Positions 34,068 to 42,900 of a DNA stretch of 64,000 nucleotides are shown here, piece after piece. Position 1 is the stretch's first letter, and every line of letters begins with the position of its first letter. Made by a program: the position numbers and the translations under genes. The DNA is from an uncultured Acidobacteriaceae bacterium (GTDB lineage: Bacteria; Acidobacteriota; Terriglobia; Terriglobales; Acidobacteriaceae). Below the pieces are notes generated by a model, which was given only the letters and a program-made list of their open reading frames with translations, made no database searches and was not told the DNA's origin. The DNA lies in contig CAIWFH010000185.1 of the NCBI GenBank assembly GCA_903911925.1, positions 124,001 through 188,000 of the forward strand, read 5' to 3'.

Positions 34068-34714
34068 GTACGACCAGCCATGCCCGGGAACAGATTCTTG
34101 GCAAGATTCACGCCGCGACCCAGCCGGACGGCGGCCAGCAGCAGAGCTATGCGGCTTTACCCCGCCCTTGCATTCGCCATGGAAAGCTGACGGCCGAAGG
34201 TTGTCTTGAACTGCTCATCGAACGGCTTCGCGAATATGATGCCGAGGTAGTTGAAGCAACGCCGGAAGAGCTTCCCGATGCCATCGCTTCCCAGCTTGCG
34301 GCGAGCGGAAAGCACATTTTTGTGGCGCCTGAGGGCCTGCCCACCGAATGGCTCATCAAGGGGTTTGACTGGCGCATCGACAAGGGCTTGTCTCACACGG
34401 AGATTGAGCAGATCGAGGGCGTGGTTACTGCAGCTTTTTGCGCCGTGGCCGACTCAGGCACCATCGTGCTGCACCACTCAGCAACTGAGGGCCGGCGCGT
34501 GCTGACCCTGCTGCCCGACTGGCATCTGTGCGTTCTGCGGGCCAGCCAGGTGGTGGAGACGCTGCCGGAGTATTTTGACCGCTGCGAAAAGCCGGCAACT
34601 TTGGCCACCTACATCTCCGGCCCCAGCGCCACGGCGGACATTGAAATGACGCGAATCAAAGGCGTACACGGACCGCGGTTTCTGCACGTGATCCTGGTCC
34701 GCGACCAGGGTTAA
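34064..34714 (+). CDS. lutC: Lactate utilisation protein LutC
   Basis: LUD-domain subunit of LutABC, 216 aa, YkgG-type. The tail ISGPSATADIEMTRIKGVHGP (in part: GPSATADIE and GVHGP) is diagnostic. ATG 34064 overlaps the lutB stop as ATGA and follows AAGGAGGGG. The three genes lie directly upstream of rhamnose genes, whose aldolase/dehydrogenase makes lactate. Confidence 0.93.
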   Translation: MSTTSHAREQILGKIHAATQPDGGQQQSYAALPRPCIRHGKLTAEGCLELLIERLREYDAEVVEATPEELPDAIASQLAASGKHIFVAPEGLPTEWLIKGFDWRIDKGLSHTEIEQIEGVVTAAFCAVADSGTIVLHHSATEGRRVLTLLPDWHLCVLRASQVVETLPEYFDRCEKPATLATYISGPSATADIEMTRIKGVHGPRFLHVILVRDQG

Positions 34715-34779
34715 TCAAGATCGGGAAGTGATTTCAGAGTCGCGTGCTAACGGGCTCAGCAAAGGTCAGGTATACAGTC

Positions 34780-35973
34780 ATGGCACAATCCGAATCAGCA
34801 ACAATCGCCCTCGCCACCCAGGCTCTGGATGCTTTTCAAATCGAGATTCCCTCCTGGGGATTCGCCAACACCGGCACCCGCTTTGGCAAGTTTGTCCAGG
34901 CGGCGGCGGCCTCCACCATCGAAGAAAAGTTTGCCGACGCCGCCGAGGTGCATCGCCTCACCGGCGTCACGCCCACCGTGGCCCTGCACGTGTTGTGGGA
35001 CCTGCCCAATGGCATTGCCGATGTGCCAAAAGTGAAAGAATTGGAGCAACAGTACGGCGTCCTCGCCGGGGCCATCAACCCCAATCTGTTTCAGGATCAG
35101 GAGTACAAGTTCGGCTCGCTCTGCAACCCCTCGGCCGCCATTCGCGAGCATGCCGTGAAGCACGTGCTCGATTCCATTGAGATCGCTAAGGGACTCGGCT
35201 GCCGCGACATTTCGCTGTGGCTTGCCGACGGCTCAAACTACCCCGGTTCGCAGAGCATTCGTAACCGCATCGGCTGGCTTGAAGACGCCCTGCGAACGGC
35301 GCATGACAGCCTGGCCCACAACCAGCGGCTGCTGATTGAATACAAGCCTTTCGAGCCCGCTTTCTACCACACGGACATTGCCGACTGGGGCATGTCGTCT
35401 ATGCTGGCGCGCGCGGCCGGCCCACAGGCACAGGTACTGGTTGACACCGGCCACCACTACACCTCGCAGAACATTGAGCAGATTGTGGCCTGGCTGCTGC
35501 ATACCGGCCTGCTGGGCGGATTCCACTTCAACGACCGCCGCTATGCCGACGACGATCTGACCCTGGGCTCGATCGATCCATACCAGATTTTCCGCATCTT
35601 CCACGAGATTCACCAGGGGCTTTCAGAAGGCTTGGGCACGGGTATCGCGTACATGATCGACCAGAGCCACAACCTGAAGGGCAAGATGGAAGCCACTGTG
35701 CAGACCGTTGTGACTGCGCAGGAACTCTGGCTCAAGGCTGCGCTGATTGATCGGGAACAGCTGGCCGTCTATCAGCAGTCTTGCGACATTGTTGCCGCCG
35801 AAGAGCTGTATCGGGGCGCGTTCTGGACGGACGTACGCCCGCTGGCCGCAGCCTGGCGCACGGCGCACGGGTTGCCCGCCGATCCGCTGGCGGCCTTGCG
35901 TGCAAGCGATTACGTTGAGCGCGCGGCCAAAGTGCGCGGCAGCCGATCATCTGCCGTCAGCAGTTATGCCTGA
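34780..35973 (+). CDS. rhaI: L-rhamnose isomerase (RhaI type)
   Basis: Converts L-rhamnose to L-rhamnulose. The 397-aa protein belongs to the Pseudomonas stutzeri-type family (TIM barrel), not E. coli RhaA. Metal ligands appear as Glu in LIEYKPFEP (about residue 185), Asp in LVDTGHHYT (about 220) and His/Asp in GFHFNDRRYADDDL (about 247-257). The ATG at 34780 follows AAAGGTCAGG. It is 65 bases behind lutC, on the same strand. The enzyme family is known to accept other aldoses as well, but rhaB and the aldolase nearby fix the role. Confidence 0.92.
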   Translation: MAQSESATIALATQALDAFQIEIPSWGFANTGTRFGKFVQAAAASTIEEKFADAAEVHRLTGVTPTVALHVLWDLPNGIADVPKVKELEQQYGVLAGAINPNLFQDQEYKFGSLCNPSAAIREHAVKHVLDSIEIAKGLGCRDISLWLADGSNYPGSQSIRNRIGWLEDALRTAHDSLAHNQRLLIEYKPFEPAFYHTDIADWGMSSMLARAAGPQAQVLVDTGHHYTSQNIEQIVAWLLHTGLLGGFHFNDRRYADDDLTLGSIDPYQIFRIFHEIHQGLSEGLGTGIAYMIDQSHNLKGKMEATVQTVVTAQELWLKAALIDREQLAVYQQSCDIVAAEELYRGAFWTDVRPLAAAWRTAHGLPADPLAALRASDYVERAAKVRGSRSSAVSSYA

Positions 35974-36054
35974 GGAGTTAGCAATCGGGCGCGCGACAAG
36001 TTATGCTGGTGTGAAACCTTCTAATTGGAAAGCAGCACACAGGGAGAAGAGCGG

Positions 36055-37155
36055 TTGCCCAAGGCCAAGATTAAGCGCTTGTATCTGATTCCCATTCTTT
36101 CAAAGGCTCTCGACGTCCTCGAGCTGCTGGAGCAGGACCATGCTCCAGTTACGCTCGAGGACGTTTTTCAGCGCACCAAAATCTCCAAAACCAGCGTCTA
36201 CCGCATCCTCAAGACGCTGGTGCATCGCGGTTATGTTGCCCAGTCGCAGGATGGGCAATACCGCCTTGTCTCCCGGCCACGGCGGCTGCGTTTCGGCTTT
36301 GCTGCCCAAAGCGCGGAAATGCCTTTTTCAGTCGCCGTGGCGCAGAGCATCACAGACGCGGCCGCAGCTTCCGGCGTTGAGCTGTTGTTGCTGGATAATC
36401 GCTACGACCCCGACATTGCCATCAAGAACGCCGAAGAGTTTGTGAAGGAACGCGTGGATCTTGTTCTCGAGTTCCAGGTGGAGGAGCACGCTGCGCCGCG
36501 CGTGGCCCACATCTTCAAGAAGGCAGATATCCCCTTGATCGCGATCGATGTGCCGCACCCGAATGCCACTTACTTTGGAGTGGACAATTTCGAGGTGGGC
36601 TTCGAGGCGGGAGCCTTGCTTGCCCAGCACGCGCTGCGCACGTGGAAGGGCAAGGTGGACTGGGTGGTCGGGGCCGGGTTCTCAGAAGCCGGCAGCTTTG
36701 TGCAGAGCCGTATCACCGGGGCATTTGAAGGGATTCGCGAACGGCTCAAGGAACTACCGCCGGACCGGTTCGTGCAGATTGAAGGCCGCGGTATGCGCCA
36801 GCCCAGCCAAGCGGCAATGACGGAGTTCCTTCGCGGCCGGAACAAGGGCGAGCACATCCTGGTGGCCGCAGCCACTGACTCAAGCGCGCTGGGGATTCTG
36901 GACGCAGCCCGGGGAGTGGGCCGCGAGAATGATGTTGCCATTGTCGGGCAGGACTGTATTCCCGAGGTCGTTGAAGAGATGCGCGTTGGCAGGAGCGCCA
37001 TCATCGGCTCCGTCTCGCACGAAGCGGAAACCTACGGTCCCCGCCTCATTCAACTGGGAATTGCCCTGCTGCGTGGCTATACCGTTCCCCCTTATAACTA
37101 CGTGCGCTACCGGATGGTTACGCCGGAATCGCTGTTGGCGGAAACCGCGAAGTAA
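36055..37155 (+). CDS. Transcriptional regulator: IclR-like HTH joined to a PBP-type sugar sensor
   Basis: A 366-aa regulator with an unusual build. Residues about 10-70 form an IclR-type winged helix (LSKALDVLELLEQDHAPVT, then TSVYRILKTLVHRGYVAQ). Residues 80-360 form a periplasmic-binding-protein-like domain (VELLLLDNRYDPDIAIKNAE, then IPLIAIDVPHPNATYFGVDN), as in LacI regulators or sugar-binding proteins, not the usual IclR effector domain. There is no signal peptide. The start is TTG 36055, eight bases after AGGGAG. Inside the rha locus it should sense rhamnose or a product and control these genes. Confidence 0.85.
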   Translation: MPKAKIKRLYLIPILSKALDVLELLEQDHAPVTLEDVFQRTKISKTSVYRILKTLVHRGYVAQSQDGQYRLVSRPRRLRFGFAAQSAEMPFSVAVAQSITDAAAASGVELLLLDNRYDPDIAIKNAEEFVKERVDLVLEFQVEEHAAPRVAHIFKKADIPLIAIDVPHPNATYFGVDNFEVGFEAGALLAQHALRTWKGKVDWVVGAGFSEAGSFVQSRITGAFEGIRERLKELPPDRFVQIEGRGMRQPSQAAMTEFLRGRNKGEHILVAAATDSSALGILDAARGVGRENDVAIVGQDCIPEVVEEMRVGRSAIIGSVSHEAETYGPRLIQLGIALLRGYTVPPYNYVRYRMVTPESLLAETAK

Positions 37156-37211
37156 GAGGCAGCTTCGCCAAGCCTGGCAGTCATCGCATCCGTACGCAAT
37201 ACCCGATTGAG

Positions 37212-37226
37212 TTTCCGCATCGGAAA
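37212..37226. promoter_or_regulatory. Palindrome before the aldolase gene
   Basis: TTTCCG (37212-37217) and CGGAAA (37221-37226) are perfect arms around CAT, in an AT-rich gap 69 bases before the aldolase/dehydrogenase start. It is a candidate operator for the regulator encoded just upstream, since IclR-type sites are often short palindromes of this kind. Confidence 0.4.
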
Positions 37227-37294
37227 TATATTCTCTATTGCTTTTAAAAGTGATAAACTAACGACGGTCGAAAATTCCCCGTAGATTGGTAGAT

Positions 37295-39514
37295 ATGACC
37301 ATGGCTTCCCCCACTTCCCCTGCTTTGAAGTTCCTTGAAGATATTTGGGCCCCCTCCCTGGCAGCAACTCTCGATGAGCCCGAACTGCTCCGCTACCGCT
37401 CAAACCTCCTCGGCTCCGACCTGCGCATTACCAACTTCGCCGGCGGCAACACCAGTTCGAAAATCAGCCAGATCGATCCCCTCACCGGTCTGCCGGTCGA
37501 GGTGCTTTGGGTAAAGGGATCGGGCAGCGATCTGGGCAGCATCAAGCGCGCAGGTTTTGCCACTCTCTTTGAAGAGAAACTGCTTGCACTGGAACGCAGT
37601 TACAAAGGCGCGGACGCCGAAGACAAGATGCTGGCGATGTACCCGCTATGCACCTTCGGCAACAATCCGGTGGCCACTTCAATCGATACGCCGCTGCACG
37701 GGTTTCTTCCTTTTGCGCATGTGGACCATCTGCATCCTGACTGGGGCATTGCCCTGGCTGCATCGGCAAACGGCAAGCGAAAGATGGAGGAGTTCAACCG
37801 CGCATTCGGCCACAAGCTGGTATGGCTGCCATGGCAGCGTCCTGGATTCGAATTGGGCATGATGCTGCGCCGCGCGGTAGCTGCGAACCCCGGCTGCGAT
37901 GGCATTGTCCTGGGCGGCCACGGCCTGTTCACCTGGGGCAATACGCAACGCGAGTGCTACACCAACACGCTGACGATCATCGACCAGATCGGCCAGTTCA
38001 TTCAGAGCCACGACACGGCCAATGGGTCCGCACGCTTCGGGGGAGAAGTGATCCCTGCCCGCACAGGCCGCGAGGAACTTGCGATTGAGATCGCACCCTT
38101 CCTGCGCGGCAAGGTCAGCGCCCGCAAGCGCTGGATCGCGAGTTTCACGGATGCTCCCGAGGTGCTTCAGTTTGCCGGTTCGGCCCATGCCAAGGAACTC
38201 GCGTTTTTGGGGACCAGTTGTCCCGATCACTTTGTCCGCACCAAGATTCGCCCCTTGTTTGTTCCTTGGGCGGCAAACGCGGGAATAGCGGAACTGAAAG
38301 CCGGCATTGAAACCGCGCTCGCCGAGTACCGCGAGCAGTACCGCGCTTACTATCGCCAATTCGCAACGCCGGACTCGCCTGCGCTTCGCGATCCAAGCCC
38401 CACGGTAGTGCTCATCCCCGGGCTGGGCATGTTCAGCTTCGGCAAAAACAAGACTGAAGCGCGCATCACCGGCGAGTTCTATATCAACGCGATTCACGTG
38501 ATGGAAGGCGCATCGCTGCTCGCAAATGGCGAAGTTACGGGCAGGCTTCCGCAATGCGGCGATGGCTTTGACCCGGCCAGTTTCAAGGTATTCCAGAACT
38601 ATGTCGCCCTGCCAGCTGTCGAGGCCTTCCGCATCGAATACTGGGCCCTGGAAGAGGCCAAACTCCGCCGCCAGCCACCTGAGAAAGAACTCAGCCGGCA
38701 GATTGCGCTGATCGTTGGCGGCGGCAGTGGCATTGGCCGCGCTGTAGCCATGTTGGCCGCATCGCGCGGAGCCCACGTGATGGTGGCCGACCGCGACCAG
38801 GCTGCGGCAGCTCAGGTTGCCGAGGAACTGAAGGCCATCTCTTCCCCGGAGTCGGCCGAATGCACGGCCGTGGACATTCGCAGCCGCGAAACGATTGCTG
38901 CAGCCTTCAAAGCCACCATCAAGGCCTTCGGCGGTTTCGACATTCTCATCAACACCGCGGCGCTGTTTCCCAGTTCGCAAGACGGCGTGGTGCCCGACCA
39001 CCTGTGGGCTACAACGCTTGACGTGAACGTCACGGCCAACTACCTGCTCGCCGACGAAGCCTCAAAGCTCTTCGCTGAACAGGACCTCGACGGGGCGATT
39101 GTGTTGACCAGTTCAGCCAACGCGGTGGTTCCCAAGCGCGGCAGCGAAGCCTACGACGTAAGCAAGGCAGCGCTTTCGCACCTCATTCGCGAGTTGGCCG
39201 TATCTTTGGCGCCGCGGGTCCGCGTCAACGGCATCAGCCCTGCCACGGTGGTAAAGGGATCGACGATGTTTCCCCGCGACCGTGTCCGCGCTTCGCTGCA
39301 AAAGTACAACATTGCGTTTGAAGAGTCGCTTGGAGACGACAAGCTGCGCAACCTGTTGGCAGGCTTCTACGCCGAGCGCACGCTGACTCATCAACCCATC
39401 GACCCCACCGACTGCGCGGAAGCGATCATGTTTCTCGCCGGACCGCACGCGCGCTGCACCTCTGGCCACATCTTCCCCGTGGACGGCGGACTGACCGAGG
39501 CCTTTTTGCGATAA
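37295..39514 (+). CDS. rhaEW: Rhamnulose-1-phosphate aldolase / L-lactaldehyde dehydrogenase fusion (RhaEW)
   Basis: Two-domain enzyme, 739 aa. The N-terminal class II aldolase (to about residue 440) has the zinc ligands in FAHVDHLHPD (about 139-144) and GGHGLF (about 210); it splits L-rhamnulose-1-phosphate into dihydroxyacetone phosphate and L-lactaldehyde. The C-terminal short-chain dehydrogenase (from about 465) has GGGSGIGRAVAML for NAD and the Y-x3-K pair in EAYDVSKAAL (about 618); it oxidises lactaldehyde to L-lactate. The same fusion is known as RhaEW (B. subtilis YuxG). Start ATG 37295, or 37301; no strong ribosome site. It is followed by rhaB after 27 bases. Confidence 0.9.
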   Translation: MTMASPTSPALKFLEDIWAPSLAATLDEPELLRYRSNLLGSDLRITNFAGGNTSSKISQIDPLTGLPVEVLWVKGSGSDLGSIKRAGFATLFEEKLLALERSYKGADAEDKMLAMYPLCTFGNNPVATSIDTPLHGFLPFAHVDHLHPDWGIALAASANGKRKMEEFNRAFGHKLVWLPWQRPGFELGMMLRRAVAANPGCDGIVLGGHGLFTWGNTQRECYTNTLTIIDQIGQFIQSHDTANGSARFGGEVIPARTGREELAIEIAPFLRGKVSARKRWIASFTDAPEVLQFAGSAHAKELAFLGTSCPDHFVRTKIRPLFVPWAANAGIAELKAGIETALAEYREQYRAYYRQFATPDSPALRDPSPTVVLIPGLGMFSFGKNKTEARITGEFYINAIHVMEGASLLANGEVTGRLPQCGDGFDPASFKVFQNYVALPAVEAFRIEYWALEEAKLRRQPPEKELSRQIALIVGGGSGIGRAVAMLAASRGAHVMVADRDQAAAAQVAEELKAISSPESAECTAVDIRSRETIAAAFKATIKAFGGFDILINTAALFPSSQDGVVPDHLWATTLDVNVTANYLLADEASKLFAEQDLDGAIVLTSSANAVVPKRGSEAYDVSKAALSHLIRELAVSLAPRVRVNGISPATVVKGSTMFPRDRVRASLQKYNIAFEESLGDDKLRNLLAGFYAERTLTHQPIDPTDCAEAIMFLAGPHARCTSGHIFPVDGGLTEAFLR

Positions 39515-39541
39515 GATTTCGCTGGAGATTGAACGTATACC

Positions 39542-40963
39542 ATGCAAAAGCCCGCACGAATTGCCATTGATTTAGGCGCCGAAAGCTGCCGTGTTTCCCT
39601 GCTCCGCTTTGTCGACGGGGCAGCGCGCATTGAAGTCATCCACCGCATCGCGAACGGCCCCGTTCATCGCGGAACGGAATTGCACTGGCCGCTGGGCACA
39701 ATTCTTGCGGGGCTCGAAGAAGGCCTGCGCAAAGCGGCAGAGGCTGCGCCGGAAGGCATCGCTTCCATCGCCGTCGATGGCTGGTCGGTGGAGTATGTGC
39801 GGCTCGCCGCGGACGGCAGCCCGCTGAGCGAACCGTACTGCTATCGCGACGAACGTACCATCGCCGCAAAGGACGCCGCAGACCTGATCGCCCCGCCGCA
39901 GCAGTTTTTTGCGCGCACCGGGGCCCAGCCGCTGCGCCTCAACACTGTTTACCAGCTTCTGGCCGATCCGGCGTCGGGCATCGATCCACAAGCTCCCTGG
40001 GTGATGTTTCCGGAGTACATCCTTTGCTGGCTGGGTGGCCAGCGGGTGGCCGAGTACACCAATGCCACGCATACCGGTCTGGTCGACATCCATACCGGCG
40101 ACTGGTGCGGCGATCTTTTCAATCTGCTCGGGATTCCTCTCGAGGCCGCGCCGCCCATCGTTCCTGCAGGAACCAATCTTGGAAGCCTCAAAGGCCCGCT
40201 GGCTGAGTTGCCCGCTTTCAAGAACACGCAGCTCATCGCCCCGGCATGTCACGACACCGCCTCGGCAATTGCCGGCATTGCGACCAGCCTCGACTCAACT
40301 TTCTACATCTGCTCCGGGACCTGGTCGCTGGTGGGCACGCTGGTGCCTGCCGCCATCACTATCCCTGAAGCCATGGCCGCCCGCTATACCAACCAGGGCG
40401 CAGCCGCCGGCGGCTTCATGTTCCACACCAACGTGAACGGCATGTGGCTCATCAAGCAATGCATGGACTCATGGGCTGCGCAGGGCCGTCCGTGGAAGAT
40501 CGAGGACATTGTTGTCGCAGCTTCTGCCTGTCCGGCGCCTGAGGGTGTAATCGACGTTGACGCCGAGCCGCTGCTTCTCGACGGCAATATGCCTGAGCGC
40601 ATTAACGCAGAACTGAAGAAGCTGGGACTCGCCCCGATTTCCGACACCGCAGGAAACGAGCCTACCTTTGCGAGGCTGATTTTTGAAAGCCTCGCCAGCC
40701 GCTACGCCACGGCACTGGCCAGCCTTGAACAGATGCTGGGCCGCAAACTGGAGCGCATTCACATTCTGGGCGGCGGCAGCCGCAACAAGCTGCTGACCAA
40801 GCTGACTGCCGAGCGCACCGGGCTGCCTGTAGAGGCGGGCGAGCCGGAAAGCTCAACGATCGGCAATCTGGCGGTGCAATTGGCCGCTAGCGAAACCGAA
40901 GGCCGGCCGCTCAACCCCGATGCGGTCCGCAAGTGGGCGAAGAATCTGGGGAAATACTGCTAG
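39542..40963 (+). CDS. rhaB: Rhamnulokinase
   Basis: FGGY-family sugar kinase of 473 aa that phosphorylates L-rhamnulose at O1. N-terminal phosphate loop AIDLGAESCRVSL, a substrate segment VDGWSVEYVRL, CHDTASAIAGI (about residue 236) with the catalytic Asp, and the C-terminal ATP loop LGGGSRNKLL (about 412) are all present. With the isomerase and aldolase fusion it completes the route to dihydroxyacetone phosphate and lactate. No rhamnose transporter or mutarotase is seen in the locus. Confidence 0.94.
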   Translation: MQKPARIAIDLGAESCRVSLLRFVDGAARIEVIHRIANGPVHRGTELHWPLGTILAGLEEGLRKAAEAAPEGIASIAVDGWSVEYVRLAADGSPLSEPYCYRDERTIAAKDAADLIAPPQQFFARTGAQPLRLNTVYQLLADPASGIDPQAPWVMFPEYILCWLGGQRVAEYTNATHTGLVDIHTGDWCGDLFNLLGIPLEAAPPIVPAGTNLGSLKGPLAELPAFKNTQLIAPACHDTASAIAGIATSLDSTFYICSGTWSLVGTLVPAAITIPEAMAARYTNQGAAAGGFMFHTNVNGMWLIKQCMDSWAAQGRPWKIEDIVVAASACPAPEGVIDVDAEPLLLDGNMPERINAELKKLGLAPISDTAGNEPTFARLIFESLASRYATALASLEQMLGRKLERIHILGGGSRNKLLTKLTAERTGLPVEAGEPESSTIGNLAVQLAASETEGRPLNPDAVRKWAKNLGKYC

Positions 40964-41021
40964 CTTTCTGGCCGTGTGCCCCTATGTGCGGTACAATGGA
41001 GCAACAGGAAAGGGCAGTCGC

Positions 41022-41318
41022 ATGATCCTCCGGTTTAGGGACCGCTGGTTGCGAGAGTTTTTTGTTCAGGACCAGCCCACCCGGAATGTTCCGCAAGATC
41101 TGTCGCCAAGGATTTTCAGAAAGCTGCAGCTATTGGACGATGCAATGTCGGATGCTGACCTGCGCAGTCCACCGAGTAATCATTTTGAGAAACTGCGAGG
41201 CGGCTTATCCGGTTGGCACTCAATTCGGGTGAACGATCAATGGCGGCTGATCTTCCAGTGGGACGGCAGCAGCGGTGAAGCCACAAACGTCTATCTCGAT
41301 AAGCACAGCTATCGGTGA
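41022..41318 (+). CDS. higB: HigB-type toxin (RelE superfamily)
   Basis: A 98-aa mRNA interferase-like toxin. Typical family text: the N-terminal FRDRWLREFF, middle RIFRKLQLLDDA and PPSNHFEKLRGGLSGWHSIRVNDQWRLIFQW (in part), with the basic residues and aromatic end expected for ribosome-dependent mRNA cutting. AGGAAAGGG precedes ATG 41022. As in HigBA pairs, the toxin comes before its antitoxin, ten bases apart. Confidence 0.92.
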   Translation: MILRFRDRWLREFFVQDQPTRNVPQDLSPRIFRKLQLLDDAMSDADLRSPPSNHFEKLRGGLSGWHSIRVNDQWRLIFQWDGSSGEATNVYLDKHSYR

Positions 41319-41327
41319 GAGGTAAAC

Positions 41328-41636
41328 ATGCTTAGTACCGAACGAAAACCGGTGAGCCCGGGCGAGATGCTGGCGGAAGAGTTCCTTGCGCCTCTCGGCC
41401 TGACGCAAGGCGCGTTGGCCGAAGCAATGGGCGTTCCACGGAAATTGGTAAACGAGCTATGCAATGGCCGCCGGGCCGTCACGGCAGATACAGCCCTGAT
41501 GTTGGCTCGCGTGTTTGGTAATACTCCCGAGTTTTGGCTGAACACGCAGCGGAGAACCGATCTGTGGGAAGCATTGCATACGCCGGCGCGACGGAAGCGC
41601 ATAGATCGAGCAAGAGCTCTAGAGAGGGTGGCCTAG
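41328..41636 (+). CDS. higA: HigA-type antitoxin (XRE family)
   Basis: A 102-aa antitoxin with an HTH of the VapI/HigA type: PGEMLAEEFLAPLGLTQGALAEAMG then RKLVNELCNGRRAVTADTAL, and the conserved FGNTPEFWLNTQ end. It would bind HigB and repress their shared promoter, which must lie in the 58 bases before higB. Confidence 0.93.
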   Translation: MLSTERKPVSPGEMLAEEFLAPLGLTQGALAEAMGVPRKLVNELCNGRRAVTADTALMLARVFGNTPEFWLNTQRRTDLWEALHTPARRKRIDRARALERVA

Positions 41637-41682
41637 GGCGTAGTCCCGACTACGCGCTTCAACAGACGTCAACAAGCAGTAG

Positions 41683-42654
41683 CTAACGAACCACAACCCC
41701 GCCCACGGCCGCATCCATGCGCTCCAGCGCTTCAGCGGGCAGCTTGACCCCTACTGCTTTCACGTTGTCCGCAATCTGCTCCGGGCGCGAGGCGCCGATG
41801 ATTGCCGAGGCCACCTCAGGCCGGCGCAGTACCCAGGCCAGGGCCATCTGCACCATGGTGAGTCCGAGGTCGGCGGCAATCGGCTTGAGTTCAACCACCG
41901 CAGCCAACAAAGCATCCGACCGGTAATGGCGCCCTGCTGTCTCCATGAAGGCGTTCATCTCTGTGCTGGCCGCGCGGCTGCCGGGCGGCGGCGGCTGGCC
42001 CGGCGCGTACTTGCCGGTGAGAACGCCGTGCGCCAGCGGCGAAAAAGCCAGATTCCCGATGCCGTGGTGCGCACAGGCCGGGAAGACCTTCTCCTCCGGC
42101 TTGCGCCAGAGCATCGAGTATTGTGGCTGGCTTGATGAAAAGGCGGTCAGGCCGGACTGGCCTGCAATCGCAGCCGCCGCATCAATCTGCTCCCCCGTCC
42201 ACTCGCTGAAACCTATAGCTCGCACCTTTCCAGCCTGCACAGCACGATCAAGCGCACCAAGAGTCTCTTCGAGCGGCGTTTCCGCGTCGAAGCGGTGGCA
42301 CTGGTAGAGGTCGATTACGTCTACACAGAGCCTCTTGAGCGAAAGATCCAGCTGCTTTTCGATTTGCTGGGCCGACAAGCCGTGATCCGGGTCGTCGCCA
42401 ACTGGAAAGTACAACTTGGTCGCGACCAGGTAACGATCTCGGGGGTAAGCCCGGAGCGCCTCACCGAGTACGCGCTCCGCTTCGCCCGCGCCGTATTGGT
42501 TCGCGGTGTCGAAGACCGTAATGCCGTGGTCCAGAGCAGCATGGATGCAGCGGATCGCCTGTTCGCGCCCCACCCCTCCGGCCACTGTAAGCCAGGTGCC
42601 GAAGCTCAACTCGGAAACTTCAAGCGGGCCGCATCCCAACTTCCGATATTGCAT
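41683..42654 (-). CDS. Aldo/keto reductase
   Basis: NADPH-dependent reductase of the Kv-beta / YghZ-like branch, 323 aa. Catalytic tetrad: Asp and Tyr in VFDTANQYGAGEAE (about residues 49-54), Lys in VATKLYFP (about 80) and His in YQCHRFD (about 117). The C-terminal cofactor motif IIGASRPEQIADN is clear. Start ATG 42654 with AGAGGA upstream; the frame stays open to 42861 but the extension is the shared promoter region. It is divergent from the padR gene, which may control it. Confidence 0.92.
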   Translation of the reverse strand: MQYRKLGCGPLEVSELSFGTWLTVAGGVGREQAIRCIHAALDHGITVFDTANQYGAGEAERVLGEALRAYPRDRYLVATKLYFPVGDDPDHGLSAQQIEKQLDLSLKRLCVDVIDLYQCHRFDAETPLEETLGALDRAVQAGKVRAIGFSEWTGEQIDAAAAIAGQSGLTAFSSSQPQYSMLWRKPEEKVFPACAHHGIGNLAFSPLAHGVLTGKYAPGQPPPPGSRAASTEMNAFMETAGRHYRSDALLAAVVELKPIAADLGLTMVQMALAWVLRRPEVASAIIGASRPEQIADNVKAVGVKLPAEALERMDAAVGGVVVR

Positions 42655-42821
42655 ATCTATCCTCTTTTCAAATACTTGAACAATACATTTTAAACCAAAC
42701 CGTTCCTTGAGATGTCCGAGGTCTCTGAGATTTCCGGTGAGCCGCAACGTACCAGTATTCCACCCTGAGCGACCATAGTTGGCCCGTTCCCCCGGCAGAA
42801 CGCGAGTCCGCAAAAAAGTTC

Positions 42822-42880
42822 TTGACATTCGGTACTGTGTGTAGCACAGTGTGTACACCATAGTATGTACGACACACTAT
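42822..42880. promoter_or_regulatory. Promoter/operator region of padR with TGTGTA repeats
   Basis: A TTGACA (42822-42827) is followed by closely spaced TGTGTA motifs at 42836-42856 and a palindrome with arms AGTGTGT (42848-42854) and ACACACT (42873-42879) just before the padR start at 42901. PadR proteins often repress their own gene through such ATGT/ACAT-rich palindromes, so this is the likely operator. No clear -10 is placed. Confidence 0.5.
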
Positions 42881-42900
42881 GCAGCAACCGGTAAAAACCT

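Noticed and set aside
42655..42861. N-terminal extension of the aldo/keto reductase frame
   Set aside because: Family sequence begins at ATG 42654, which has a ribosome site; the extension covers the divergent promoter region.
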